DNA of 6,223 bases from Candidatus Omnitrophota bacterium (GTDB taxonomy: Bacteria; Omnitrophota; Omnitrophia; Omnitrophales; Danuiimicrobiaceae). The DNA lies in NCBI GenBank assembly GCA_016206955.1, contig JACQQO010000004.1, positions 1 through 6,223 of the forward strand, read 5' to 3'. Numbering within the stretch: the first letter of the stretch is position 1; every line of letters starts with the position of its first letter. Shown here one piece after another: positions 1 through 6,223 of this stretch. The notes below the pieces were generated by a model, which had not been told where the DNA came from, searched no databases, and saw nothing but the letters and a program-made list of their open reading frames with translations. The translations under genes and the position numbers were made by a program.

Positions 1-282
1 CCGCTCCGTGAAACGCTGAGCCGGCTCCTAGCCGAACGGGAAGATAAGAGCGCGCCGCTTTCTCAGAAAAAATTTAAAGCGATCCCGCCTCAATCGTTTA
101 AGGAAGCAATCAAAGCTGTCACTCGCAGCGAGCTGCGTAACGTTGAAGACAAACCTACCTATTTTGAACGGCATTATCCGAGCGAGGCCGAAACATTAAG
201 AAACTACACGGTCGTTTTACGCCAGTTTGAAAAAGGGATCCACAAAGGATTGTGGGCGAAGCTGGGCAGTACGCTTGCTCGA
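1..282 (+). other. Charged helical lead-in before the phosphorylase domain (residues 1-94)
   Basis: This stretch is rich in K, E and R and probably helical. It lies directly before the GT35-like domain. GlgP-type phosphorylases often carry an N-terminal helical region of similar position, so it may be part of that domain or the tail of an earlier module left of the window. No motif was recognised. The first base is already mid-gene: no start codon or ribosome-binding site precedes it. Confidence 0.5.
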
Positions 283-3200
283 TTTGTTTCGCAATTGACG
301 ATGACGGGCGGTTTGGGAGCGCTCATGTTTGATTGGGCCGAGGCTATCAGGAAAGTGGTTACGCGCAACGTGCTTATGATTCATCCTCTTCACTATGATT
401 GGATTAAAGGAAAAGTGCCCGACCTGCCTCATGTTTTCCAGAGGCCGGATGGAAAACGTAAAATGGGTTTTTATCTGAGACGGGAATTAAAGCAGCTTGA
501 AGACATTGATATTCCCATCCGCTTAAACGTCACACATGAATTCAGACAAGCAGCTGTAGGCAAAGCGAAGGATCTTTTGAGCGAAACGGGCCATAAGAAG
601 ATTCATCTTCGTGTTTATTATACCGAGACCGCATTTTTGAAAACGCCGGAATATTATTTGGACGCTTACTTCCTTAAAGATGAAAACCTGCCTGATACGG
701 ACGAAAACGAACAAAATCGTGAACGGATTTTCGACGGTCTTTATCCCGATTACATTTGGCGCGATGTTCAAATGGCCGTTTACGGCCAAGCAAGCGATAA
801 ACTGGTAACCGTCCTTCAAAAAAAAGGTTTAGCAAAAGAGAAAATAATTTTCGTGGACAATGAAGTCTACGTCAGCCTTCCTACCCCTGAGCATCCAAAT
901 GCCATTCGTCAGCATGTGAATCATACCGCTGTTAAATTTTATAAGCCTGAAGCAGCTTCATTTGATCTTCTTGCATTTCCACGCTGGATTTATTCTTACA
1001 TCGTGAAAGACGGAGAAATTAACATTCCCACTTATGTGGCCCTTACTTATAACGCAATCAGCGGAGTAGCTGTTTTGGAACATGATTTGGTGCTGCGGCG
1101 ATTATTTTTTGCGTCTGCACAGGATAAACTAAAAGCACTGAACCGTGACGGAGTCCGCAATACAAACGGGGTTTTCTTTGGACATTGGCAAGCGCGAGAA
1201 ATCCGGGAGTTCATCAATCAATATAGAAAGAAATTAAATCTGGATGAGGAAGCGACGGCTCAGGTGATCAGTCAAAAATTAACGGAAGATCCTGTTTTGC
1301 TTCAAGAATTTAAAACCAGAATGGATTATATAAAAGCACTGCTTGTCGCTAAATTTCTGATGTGGCTTGAGCAAGAACAAAAACAAGATAATAGTTTGTG
1401 GCTGGTGAATACGTTAATTAAGTTTGATGAGAAACGCAGCAAATTGGGACTTGACGTTACGGAAGATGCCCGCACGATTTTGGATCATTTTAAGGCGCGC
1501 ATCGAAGCAGCTTTACAAAGTGAGCCGGAGTGGAATCCACTGATTGAAAGCCAGACCTTTAATGTTTTGAAAGAAGCCCTTTTGGAAGACCCGATTGTTT
1601 CGAATGTGAGACGGCAAGTTCCTTATAAGGGTACGGACGAATGGTTGACCATCCTGAGGAGTTTAGAGAAAAACCCTAAGGAATTGGAGGAATTCAAACA
1701 GAAAGCATCGCGGCAGGTTCTCGGAGGCAGGCCTTTTGGTTTTGAGGCGCTGGCTGATTTTTATGAAATGAAGCGTTTAATTCACGAGCTTCAGTTGGAA
1801 GATCGCTTTGCCACGATCGATAATTACAATTTGAGTGAAGCCGACCGCATGATTCAGGCAATGGCCGGCATCGCGCTTATAGCGTTCGAATTTATGGAAG
1901 CCTCCGCGACAAGCCAGATGAAAGGCATTGCAAACTGGGCTGCTCTTTTGGGGGTTTGGGGAGGAGCTAACCCGGAACTTTTTGTGATCGCAGCTCGGGC
2001 AGTTGCGAACGGCGTTCGGAAGATTGTGGATGTTTTTGATAAGGTATTTAATTTTGAGACTTTTTATGATTCGCATCTTGTCAAAAATCTGGGCCAGACA
2101 TGGGAGATCATAAATGGTTGGCTCGTCAAATACTCCAGCAAAATGAGCAATGAACCCGGCGGAGGAAGAAAACCCGATGCGGAAAGTTTGGTGGAAGGCC
2201 TCAAGTGGCTTGCCTCCACCTATCGGGATCCTCAGAAGAGGCAGCAACTTATGTTTAACGTTTTTGCCGCTTCCGATAGGGCGGATATAGAATTGAGTCA
2301 AGCTCCGGCGCTTGGTTTGATTTGGGTGGGCGCGATTCAATCACGGGGGGAACAAGAGAAGACTTTGGCAGCCGTCCCATTTTCATTGGACGCTGCGGAA
2401 AAAATGTTTCCGCGGAATGACGAAACGGCAGGAAAAGGATTTGTATGGAAAGATGGGAACGGAATGATTTATGAAAGCGCGCCCGGGCTTTCAGGATTGA
2501 TCGACGGGTTTTATGCACTCCACAGCAGAACGAAGGCTATGAGCCTTAGAGCAGGCCAAAAAGAAGTGGAAGTCACCGAAGCAGGAATCAGTATCAATTA
2601 TCACGCTTCCCAACCGGTAGATCATTCGGACAACATTTTTCCTTATCTTAAAGGAGTTTTAGGCGAATTGTTTCCTGAAGCAAATCCGCTTACCGAGCGA
2701 ATCAACGAGCTGGCAAAACAGGCCGAGAACCTGCAAGAGGCGAAAGAGAAAGCAAAAGTCTATCTAGAAGCGATCAGATGGGTTGATCTTTTGGTGTTTC
2801 GATTCGCAAGTCAACTGTTTGACGCCTATTGGGCGGAAGAGGATCCCGAACGAGCAGAGAAACTAGCTCGTTATTTTGGAAATAACGCGCTCAAAAAGAA
2901 TGTCGTCCGCTATTTAGAAAGCCGTCCGGATTTCGTCAGTGTTGACCCCGATCAAGCTGGAGTGAGAGCTTTTACCGTACATGAGCCAGGGAAACCTGCC
3001 AAGCTTTTACATTTAAACTTAAGCACAATCCCAGTTCCCGATCGATATGCAGGCGGCCAGTCCAAGGCTTTCGGCAATATCATGCCGGGCGAAAGCATCA
3101 AAAAACTTTTCGGAGAAGAGGCATTTGGCGATCCGTTTGTTAATTTTCAAGTCCGGGACGGAAAAAAAGTTCGAGAAGGAAGAAAAGTAGTTTATGGGAC

Positions 3201-6200
3201 TTATGTGATGTTTGATTTGCGCCGCAGCGGCCTTCACTTTGCCACGCCTTCCCCTGAGGATATCCAAGTTTTAGAACTCGTCCAGGGGGAAGAGAAAATC
3301 AGCTCTCATCTGTCAGCTGCGATCAAAAATGAGCGGCTCGTGGAAGGAGCAGCCCCTGTCAGGTTGTTGGTGGAAGAATTAAAGAGGCTCATGGAAAAGA
3401 AGCCTTCTCAACTTAAGCCATTTCTGACTCAAGTGGCCAGTTTGGAAAAGAGAAGAGCCGCATATTTGTTTACCCCTGACGGTATTCCCATCGTGATGGC
3501 TTTGATCAGTTTTCTTGCGCCGGATCTTTTGGATCAAATGCGGGATTGGGATGGGGAAACGTTCAACACAATTGATGAATTGATCAAAAAAAACAAGGAC
3601 CTGTTCGAGAAAGGTTCTCTTAAGTTTCATTTCACCGACAGAAGCACGGCACTTGTCATTTCAAAATCGTTTGGGAAGAGACATATTTTTGCGTCCATGC
3701 AATTTTTCCCGGAAGCTGTGGATCCAAAGGATGGAAAAGTGAGGTCTTGGGTTTATGGTTTAGGCAACTTGGAGTGGAACGTTTTAGGAAAGTATGTCCC
3801 GAAGGATTTTATAACAGAAGAACGATTTAGGGTGGATACGCCTTATTCCGGGGCGGATTTAAGAAATTCCAACGGCAACACACTGGTTTGGCATGTCGGC
3901 ATTTCAACAAAGAAAAGATCGAAAAGTGATAAAACAATCCCAAGAGTTCAGTTCCTTGAACTCGAGGAAGTTGACGAGGCGGGGAATCCAATTGTTTCCT
4001 CAGATGCCGCGGTGCCGGATGATGTCCCAAAGCGCGCCGAGCTGCGGAATGCTTCTGCTGCCGCTGAGTCAAACCTAAGGCTTGCTTACCGGATTGAGCA
4101 GGAGGAAATCAGGAAAGCGGCAGCTGAGTATCAAGAACACCAAATTGAAATTGGGAAAAGATTGACCGGTGCCTACCGAAAAGGAAAAGGAGAAGGGCGT
4201 GCTTTGACGCCTCAACAAGAATGGTTTGTCGCACCGGAACCGATTACAGAAAAAATTCTTGATCCTTCAACTCTAGCTCCTACACAAACCCGATTATCAC
4301 AGCAGCAGCTTGATATCGAATTTATTAAACAGCAAGCGTGGGAAAGCCGCGATTACCAGAGAATCCCGATCATTGTCATTGATATGGGCCAAGGCCACTT
4401 GTACGTTCATGGGGAGGATAGCCATTATCGCTGGTATTTGGCGAAAGAAGCGGGAGCCACCGTTCGTGCTTACGTCATCCGCCAGCTCGAAAGCGCCCCA
4501 ATTCCGCCGCTCGATGAACCGATTCAATTTGAAGATCCCCTCCCGAGTTTGAAATATCTTCAAGCTCAGCTGAAGTTTCCGCTTCAAGAAGTAAGGATGA
4601 TCGCGTTAGAAGCGAAAAAACCTTCTTTTATCAAAAGTCCAAAAAGGACTTCAGATGACCTTGAAAGGTTTATGGTTCAAGTTGAGCAAAGGGCAGAAAA
4701 AGCAGAAAATGAATTTTTTCAACGTCTTCCCGAAGTACATGAGCCTGTGACGAAAGTAGAAGAGGAACCTGAAAATTTGAGAGTGGGTATGGGCATTGCG
4801 GCCGCGTTAGAACATTTACTCAACGGATCGATCGAGGCAGAAAATCAAATCCAATTGCCTTCCTTAAAGGGCGCACGTTCTAGACAGGACAAAGAAGAAT
4901 ATCTTTCGGCGGTGGCTCGAGTTGTTTTTAAACAAACATTTTCTGATTACAGGATCGTGTCGCGCAATATCCTCGATTTTTTGAACGGACGAAATCGAAA
5001 AAATATCGAAGCTTTCTTCAGCACAGAGCTGATTGAGCAATTTAAAGACAAAATTCAAGCGGGAAATACCCCTTTCGTTTATTACCTTCCGCGAGATGAA
5101 ATAAGCGAAGGCTTACTTCCCACTACCTCTCGATATTTAACGTCCTATCCTTCCGATGAATTGTTTCCCATCAATTTTATACTGACCTTTGAAAAGCAAG
5201 CATTTGATCATGAAATCACTCGTATTCATCAATCTCTTGCGCGCGCCGGCGGTTTAACCAGCGCCTTACCGCACGATATTTTATTTGCCGAAATAAATAA
5301 GAGCGTAGCCAATCTTTTAAATATGGTTTTTGTCCATAAATCGATACGTCCTCAAGTCGAACGCGAACTTCAGCTCGCAATTTATTCAGCCCTCTTGAAA
5401 AAAACAGGAGTTCAGAAACGAGCCGTTGAGTTGTCTTTAACAGCGCCGCGTGACGGGCCTCAATCCAATTGGAGTTCTAAATTCAGGGGAAGGACCATCC
5501 GTTGGCTCATGGCGCGCCTCATTGATCTTTCGCGAGACGGTTTGAAATTTAACAGGATGGAAACATGGGGTGGAAACCGGATTTTGGCGGCGATGTCGCC
5601 CCTCTTTTTTGGAAATTTACCAGAAGACCCATGGTTTCATCTCAGGCGCCAAACGGAGATGTTGAAAGAGGAGAAGGCCAGTGAAATATCTCAGCAAATG
5701 TTGATGCGCGGCACTTACGTTGTGAGTTTGGAAACTCAGCCGGATGATGTCGTAAAGCATTTTTCACGGCTTGCGGTTCAGGATGGAGTGGATATCTTCC
5801 GAGATTTCGATGCGTTCACTGACACTCGAAAGATCGAAAAAGCACTCCGCTTTGTTGAAGCGGCAGGCGGGAGAACGCAACCTGTGATCCACTTTACCCC
5901 CGATTTTCCAAGAGGCGTGGCTGGCTATGTGTGGCTTGCTAAAAAATTATTGGCAAATCGGGATCCCAAGAAACTTGATTCGCTTGTGATCAAAGATGCT
6001 GCCGGTCTTTTGGAACCGAAGACGGTTTTTGCACTTGTCAAAGGTTTGCGCGAAGCCGGCATTACGATTCCTATTCAGCTTCATACCCACGACACATTCG
6101 GCAATCGCGAGCTTGTGGTATTGGAATTTATCCGCGCAGGAGGCAATATTATTGATTTTGGTATTAGCAAAGACGTTTTGTCTTCGCCTTTTGCGCAGCC

Positions 6201-6223
6201 GGATCTTTACGATTTTCTTGTAA
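1..6223 (+). CDS. Giant multidomain protein, internal fragment open at both ends (GT35 phosphorylase-like plus pyruvate carboxylase-type carboxyltransferase)
   Basis: Frame 1 reads through 2074 codons without a stop; neither the true start nor the stop is inside the window. Base 6223 begins the next codon. Frame continuity is supported by recognisable protein families at both ends in the same frame, by motifs in the correct order, and by only short out-of-frame ORFs elsewhere. Order of parts: helical lead-in (1-94), GT35 alpha-glucan phosphorylase-like domain (95-700), unassigned helical region (705-985), two GH13-C-terminal-like beta modules (985-1099, 1205-1325), charged linker (1326-1440), unknown alpha/beta segment (1455-1498), helical unknown (1499-1805), and carboxyltransferase domain (1808 onward). 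No signal peptide or membrane helix is evident. Stand-alone enzymes of these families are usually about 500-1200 residues, so the fusion is exceptional. Internal Met codons lack convincing ribosome-binding sites, so I see no reason to split it. That it is one gene here is seen directly; its cellular role is unknown. Confidence 0.93.
1609..1629 (+). other. Phosphate/PLP-phosphate site motif RRQVPYK of the GT35-like domain
   Basis: Residues 537-543 correspond to the RRxxxYK stretch of glycogen phosphorylases, in which Arg569 and Lys574 (rabbit numbering) contact the substrate phosphate. Both are kept here as R538 and K543. The Arg that normally follows the Lys is Gly544 in this protein. Confidence 0.65.
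1897..1935 (+). other. PLP-attachment motif of the GT35-like domain, K641
   Basis: Residues 633-645 read EASATSQMKGIAN. The family signature is E-A-[SC]-G-x-[GS]-x-M-K-x-x-[LM]-N. The Glu, Ala, Ser, Met, Asn and the PLP-binding Lys (K641) are all present. Two positions deviate: the Gly after EAS is Ala636, and the [LM] before Asn is Ala644. The following LLGVWGGANPELF has the spacing of the family's LSxLDGWWxE segment. Cofactor binding is therefore plausible but not assured. Confidence 0.75.
2113..2955 (+). other. Unassigned, mostly helical region (residues 705-985)
   Basis: No known family was recognised with confidence. The first part (about 705-850) begins with a Gly-rich turn (PGGGRK, 719-724), followed by alternating helix- and strand-like sequence. 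The second part (about 893-960) is strongly helical and charged (ERINELAKQAENLQEAKEK, then AIRWVDLLVFRFASQLFDAYW), suggesting a helical bundle or short coiled coil. It sits between the phosphorylase-like domain and the first beta-rich module and could be a C-terminal extension of the former or a helical lead-in to the latter. Confidence 0.4.
2953..3297 (+). other. Beta-rich module A, resembling a GH13-type C-terminal domain (residues 985-1099)
   Basis: A strand-rich stretch runs from GVRAFTVHEPGKPAKLLHLNLS (about 987-1008), reminiscent of the 'vlaf.R..g.....vvvNlS' opening of amylase-type C-terminal beta domains. It continues through FQVRDG (1050-1055) and YGTYVMFDL (1065-1073), and ends IQVLELVQGEE (1088-1098). 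The layout 'V.DLLTG..Y...G.YV.LdP..ahvf.L' is typical of such domains in glucan-active enzymes. No catalytic TIM barrel with the GH13 Asp/Glu/Asp motifs precedes it. A role in alpha-glucan binding beside the phosphorylase-like domain is inference. The fold assignment is tentative. Confidence 0.4.
3298..3612 (+). other. Inter-module segment with GH13-tail-like sequence (residues 1100-1204)
   Basis: A helical part (1100-1150) is followed by YLFTPDGIPIVMALISFLAP (about 1155-1174) and RDWDGETFNTIDELIKKNKDLFEKG (1181-1205, described by its two ends RDWDGE and LFEKG). In GH13 enzymes a similar order occurs at the end of the barrel: a 'GiP.i..g.E' strand, an 'r..i.W' turn, helices, then 'LRk..paLr.Gsl'. 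The conserved Glu after GIP is absent here (GIPIVMALIS), and the upstream catalytic motifs are missing, so at most this is a relic of a barrel end. Low certainty. Confidence 0.3.
3613..3975 (+). other. Beta-rich module B, resembling module A and GH13-type C-terminal domains (residues 1205-1325)
   Basis: The stretch opens with GSLKFHF...STALVISKSFGKRHIFASMQFFP (about 1205-1237), again like 'G.l.....vlaf.R..g....lvv.Nfs'. It continues with RFRVDTPYSGADL (1275-1287) and NTLVWHVGIS (1293-1302), and closes with VQFLELEEVDE (1316-1326). The end mirrors module A (QVLELVQGEE versus QFLELEEVDE), suggesting a divergent tandem pair. A carbohydrate-binding or purely structural role is inferred, not shown. 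Confidence 0.4.
3976..4362 (+). other. Charged, Ala/Glu/Gln-rich interdomain linker (residues 1326-1454)
   Basis: Composition shifts to small, charged and Gln residues. A helical Ala/Glu run at about 1350-1390 is followed by a basic Gly-rich turn (RKGKGEGR, 1393-1400) and a Pro/Thr/Gln-rich stretch (about 1402-1437). No family was recognised. This looks like a flexible hinge separating the glucan-related half from the carboxyltransferase half. A short frame-2 ORF overlapping here is a shadow. Confidence 0.5.
4363..4494 (+). other. Small unrecognised alpha/beta segment (residues 1455-1498)
   Basis: A hydrophobic strand PIIVID (1456-1461) leads into MGQGHLYVHGEDSHYRWY (1462-1479), then a helix and a second strand (AKEAGATVRAYVIRQ, 1481-1495). 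The Gly/His/Asp/Tyr-rich loop after a strand, followed by a helix and a strand, looks like part of a Rossmann-like nucleotide or phosphate site. I cannot assign a family. It is compact and flanked by linkers on both sides. Confidence 0.35.
4495..5421 (+). other. Linker plus helical region of unknown function (residues 1499-1807)
   Basis: A Pro/Glu-rich linker (1499-1520) and a charged helix (about 1550-1575) with an acidic tail (EEEPEN, 1587-1592) come first. A longer, apparently folded and mainly helical region (about 1600-1805) follows, containing ARVVFKQTFSDYRIVSRNIL (1639-1658) and NKSVANLLNMVFVHK (1766-1780). It directly precedes the carboxyltransferase domain, where pyruvate carboxylases would have biotin-carboxylase sequence. 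No ATP-grasp motifs are visible, so it is not that. Function unknown. Confidence 0.4.
5422..6222 (+). other. Biotin-dependent carboxyltransferase domain, pyruvate carboxylase/OadA/transcarboxylase 5S type (residues 1808-2074, cut by window end)
   Basis: This domain moves a carboxyl group between carboxybiotin and pyruvate/oxaloacetate in an HMGL-like TIM barrel with a bound divalent metal. Motifs in order: LTAPRDGPQS (1813-1822, cf. DTTxRDAHQS); METWGG (1853-1858, cf. ExWGG); EDPWFHLR (1875-1882, cf. EDPWERLR); QQMLMRG (1898-1904, cf. FQMLLRG); QPDDVV (1913-1918, cf. YxDxVV); VDIFRDFDAFTD (1930-1941, cf. IDIFRIFDSLND); VIKDAAGLLEP (1996-2006, cf. IKDMAGLLKP); and PIQLHTHDT (2024-2032, cf. PIHLHTHDT). 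The metal ligands are all present: D1818, K1998 (the lysine that is carbamylated in relatives), H2028 and H2030. No biotin carboxylase precedes it in the window; a biotin carrier domain could follow beyond the end. Biotin-domain partner and reaction direction cannot be determined here. Confidence 0.85.
5989..6096 (+). other. Metal-binding core of the carboxyltransferase domain (IKDAAGLLEP and LHTHDT)
   Basis: Residues 1997-2006 hold the conserved lysine K1998, which in pyruvate carboxylase and transcarboxylase 5S is carbamylated and bridges the metal. Residues 2027-2032 hold the HxH pair (H2028, H2030). With D1818 further upstream these complete the expected four-ligand metal site. The spacing of 30 residues between the Lys and the first His fits the family. 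Confidence 0.8.

Larger units (their letters stand above)
283..2100 (+). other. GT35 alpha-glucan (glycogen/starch) phosphorylase-like domain, residues 95-700
   Basis: GT35 phosphorylases remove glucose from the ends of alpha-1,4-glucans with inorganic phosphate, giving glucose-1-phosphate and using PLP as cofactor. Motifs seen in family order: TGGLGALMFDW (102-112, cf. GGLG...D of GlgP); LYPD...RDVQM (247-258, cf. LYxxDxxxRxxQE); DNE (286-288); HVNHTAV (305-311, cf. TNHTV/THTPV; H308 matches the glucose-binding His377 of the rabbit muscle enzyme); YVALTYNAISGVAVLEH (345-361, cf. ALRLSRxVNGVSxLH); NTNGVFFGHW (387-396, cf. ITNGVHxxTW); RRQVPYK (537-543, cf. RRxxxYK; R538 and K543 match Arg569 and Lys574); and EASATSQMKGIAN (633-645, the PLP site, K641 as Schiff-base lysine). 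The span of about 600 residues fits the shorter GlgP type rather than the long plant/animal type. Many positions around the motifs are divergent, so activity and substrate are uncertain. These alignments are from memory of the family, not computed. Confidence 0.78.

Noticed and set aside
2160..2179. Ribosome-binding-site-like GGAGGAAG followed by ATG
   Set aside because: The ATG is out of frame with the long coding frame and opens no substantial ORF; the purine run encodes Gly-Gly-Arg-Lys.
1777..2340. Minus-strand ORF of 187 codons, the longest antisense frame
   Set aside because: It lies opposite the PLP-motif region of the plus-strand domain, has no recognisable family or ribosome-binding site, and its composition is that of a shadow frame.
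2581..3615. Full GH13 alpha-amylase-type catalytic domain
   Set aside because: The four conserved GH13 motifs with the catalytic Asp, Glu and Asp were not found; only C-terminal-like patterns are visible.
3893..4078. Plus-strand frame-2 ORF of 61 codons over the linker
   Set aside because: The frame-1 reading continues through it without interruption, there is no ribosome-binding site, and it resembles no known protein.
4720..4791. Possible internal start at Met1597 after a purine-rich stretch, which would split the gene
   Set aside because: No stop codon precedes it in frame, spacing to any Shine-Dalgarno-like sequence is poor, and the purine run simply encodes an acidic linker.
5996..6223. 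Plus-strand frame-2 ORF of 75 codons ending in the terminal taa
   Set aside because: It overlaps the best conserved part of the carboxyltransferase domain (IKDAAGLL...LHTHDT) in a different frame; the taa is out of frame with the real gene.
1..6223. CRISPR arrays, tRNA/rRNA genes, transposons, terminators or tandem DNA repeats
   Set aside because: No regularly spaced direct repeats, RNA-gene signatures or inverted-repeat-plus-T-run structures were seen; the whole window is accounted for by one coding frame.

Overview
The window lies wholly inside one enormous plus-strand reading frame. Codon-by-codon reading of frame 1 from base 1 gives 2074 sense codons with no stop, and the frame is still open at base 6222. 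Base 6223 is the first base of the next codon, so the 'taa' ending the window is out of frame. There is no start codon, stop codon, promoter, terminator, RNA gene, IS element or CRISPR array to report. The window is an internal piece of a giant gene whose full length cannot be seen. Residue numbers used here count from base 1.

Layout: residues 1-94 are a charged helical lead-in. Residues 95-700 match the GT35 alpha-glucan (glycogen/starch) phosphorylase fold, with the PLP-lysine motif, the R...YK phosphate-site motif, and the N-terminal GGLG and NHT motifs in the right order. Residues 705-985 are unassigned, largely helical sequence. Residues 985-1099 and 1205-1325 look like two tandem beta-rich modules resembling the C-terminal part of GH13 (amylase/maltosyltransferase) enzymes, but no catalytic barrel is visible. 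Residues 1326-1440 are a charged linker, 1455-1498 a small unrecognised alpha/beta segment, and 1499-1805 linker plus helical sequence of unknown function. Residues 1808-2074 are a biotin-dependent carboxyltransferase domain of the pyruvate carboxylase/OadA/transcarboxylase 5S type, with all four metal ligands in place; it runs off the window.

The gene therefore joins a storage-polysaccharide phosphorylase-like module to a pyruvate/oxaloacetate carboxyltransferase-like module in one polypeptide, with long stretches of unknown sequence between. No membrane span or signal peptide was seen in the 2074 residues, so this portion is probably cytoplasmic (inference).

Organism: bacterial-looking, intronless, roughly mid-40s percent GC by eye. 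Giant genes of this scale are known from Omnitrophota (former OP3) and a few other lineages. Omnitrophota is my best guess, from gene size and style only; no marker gene here proves it.
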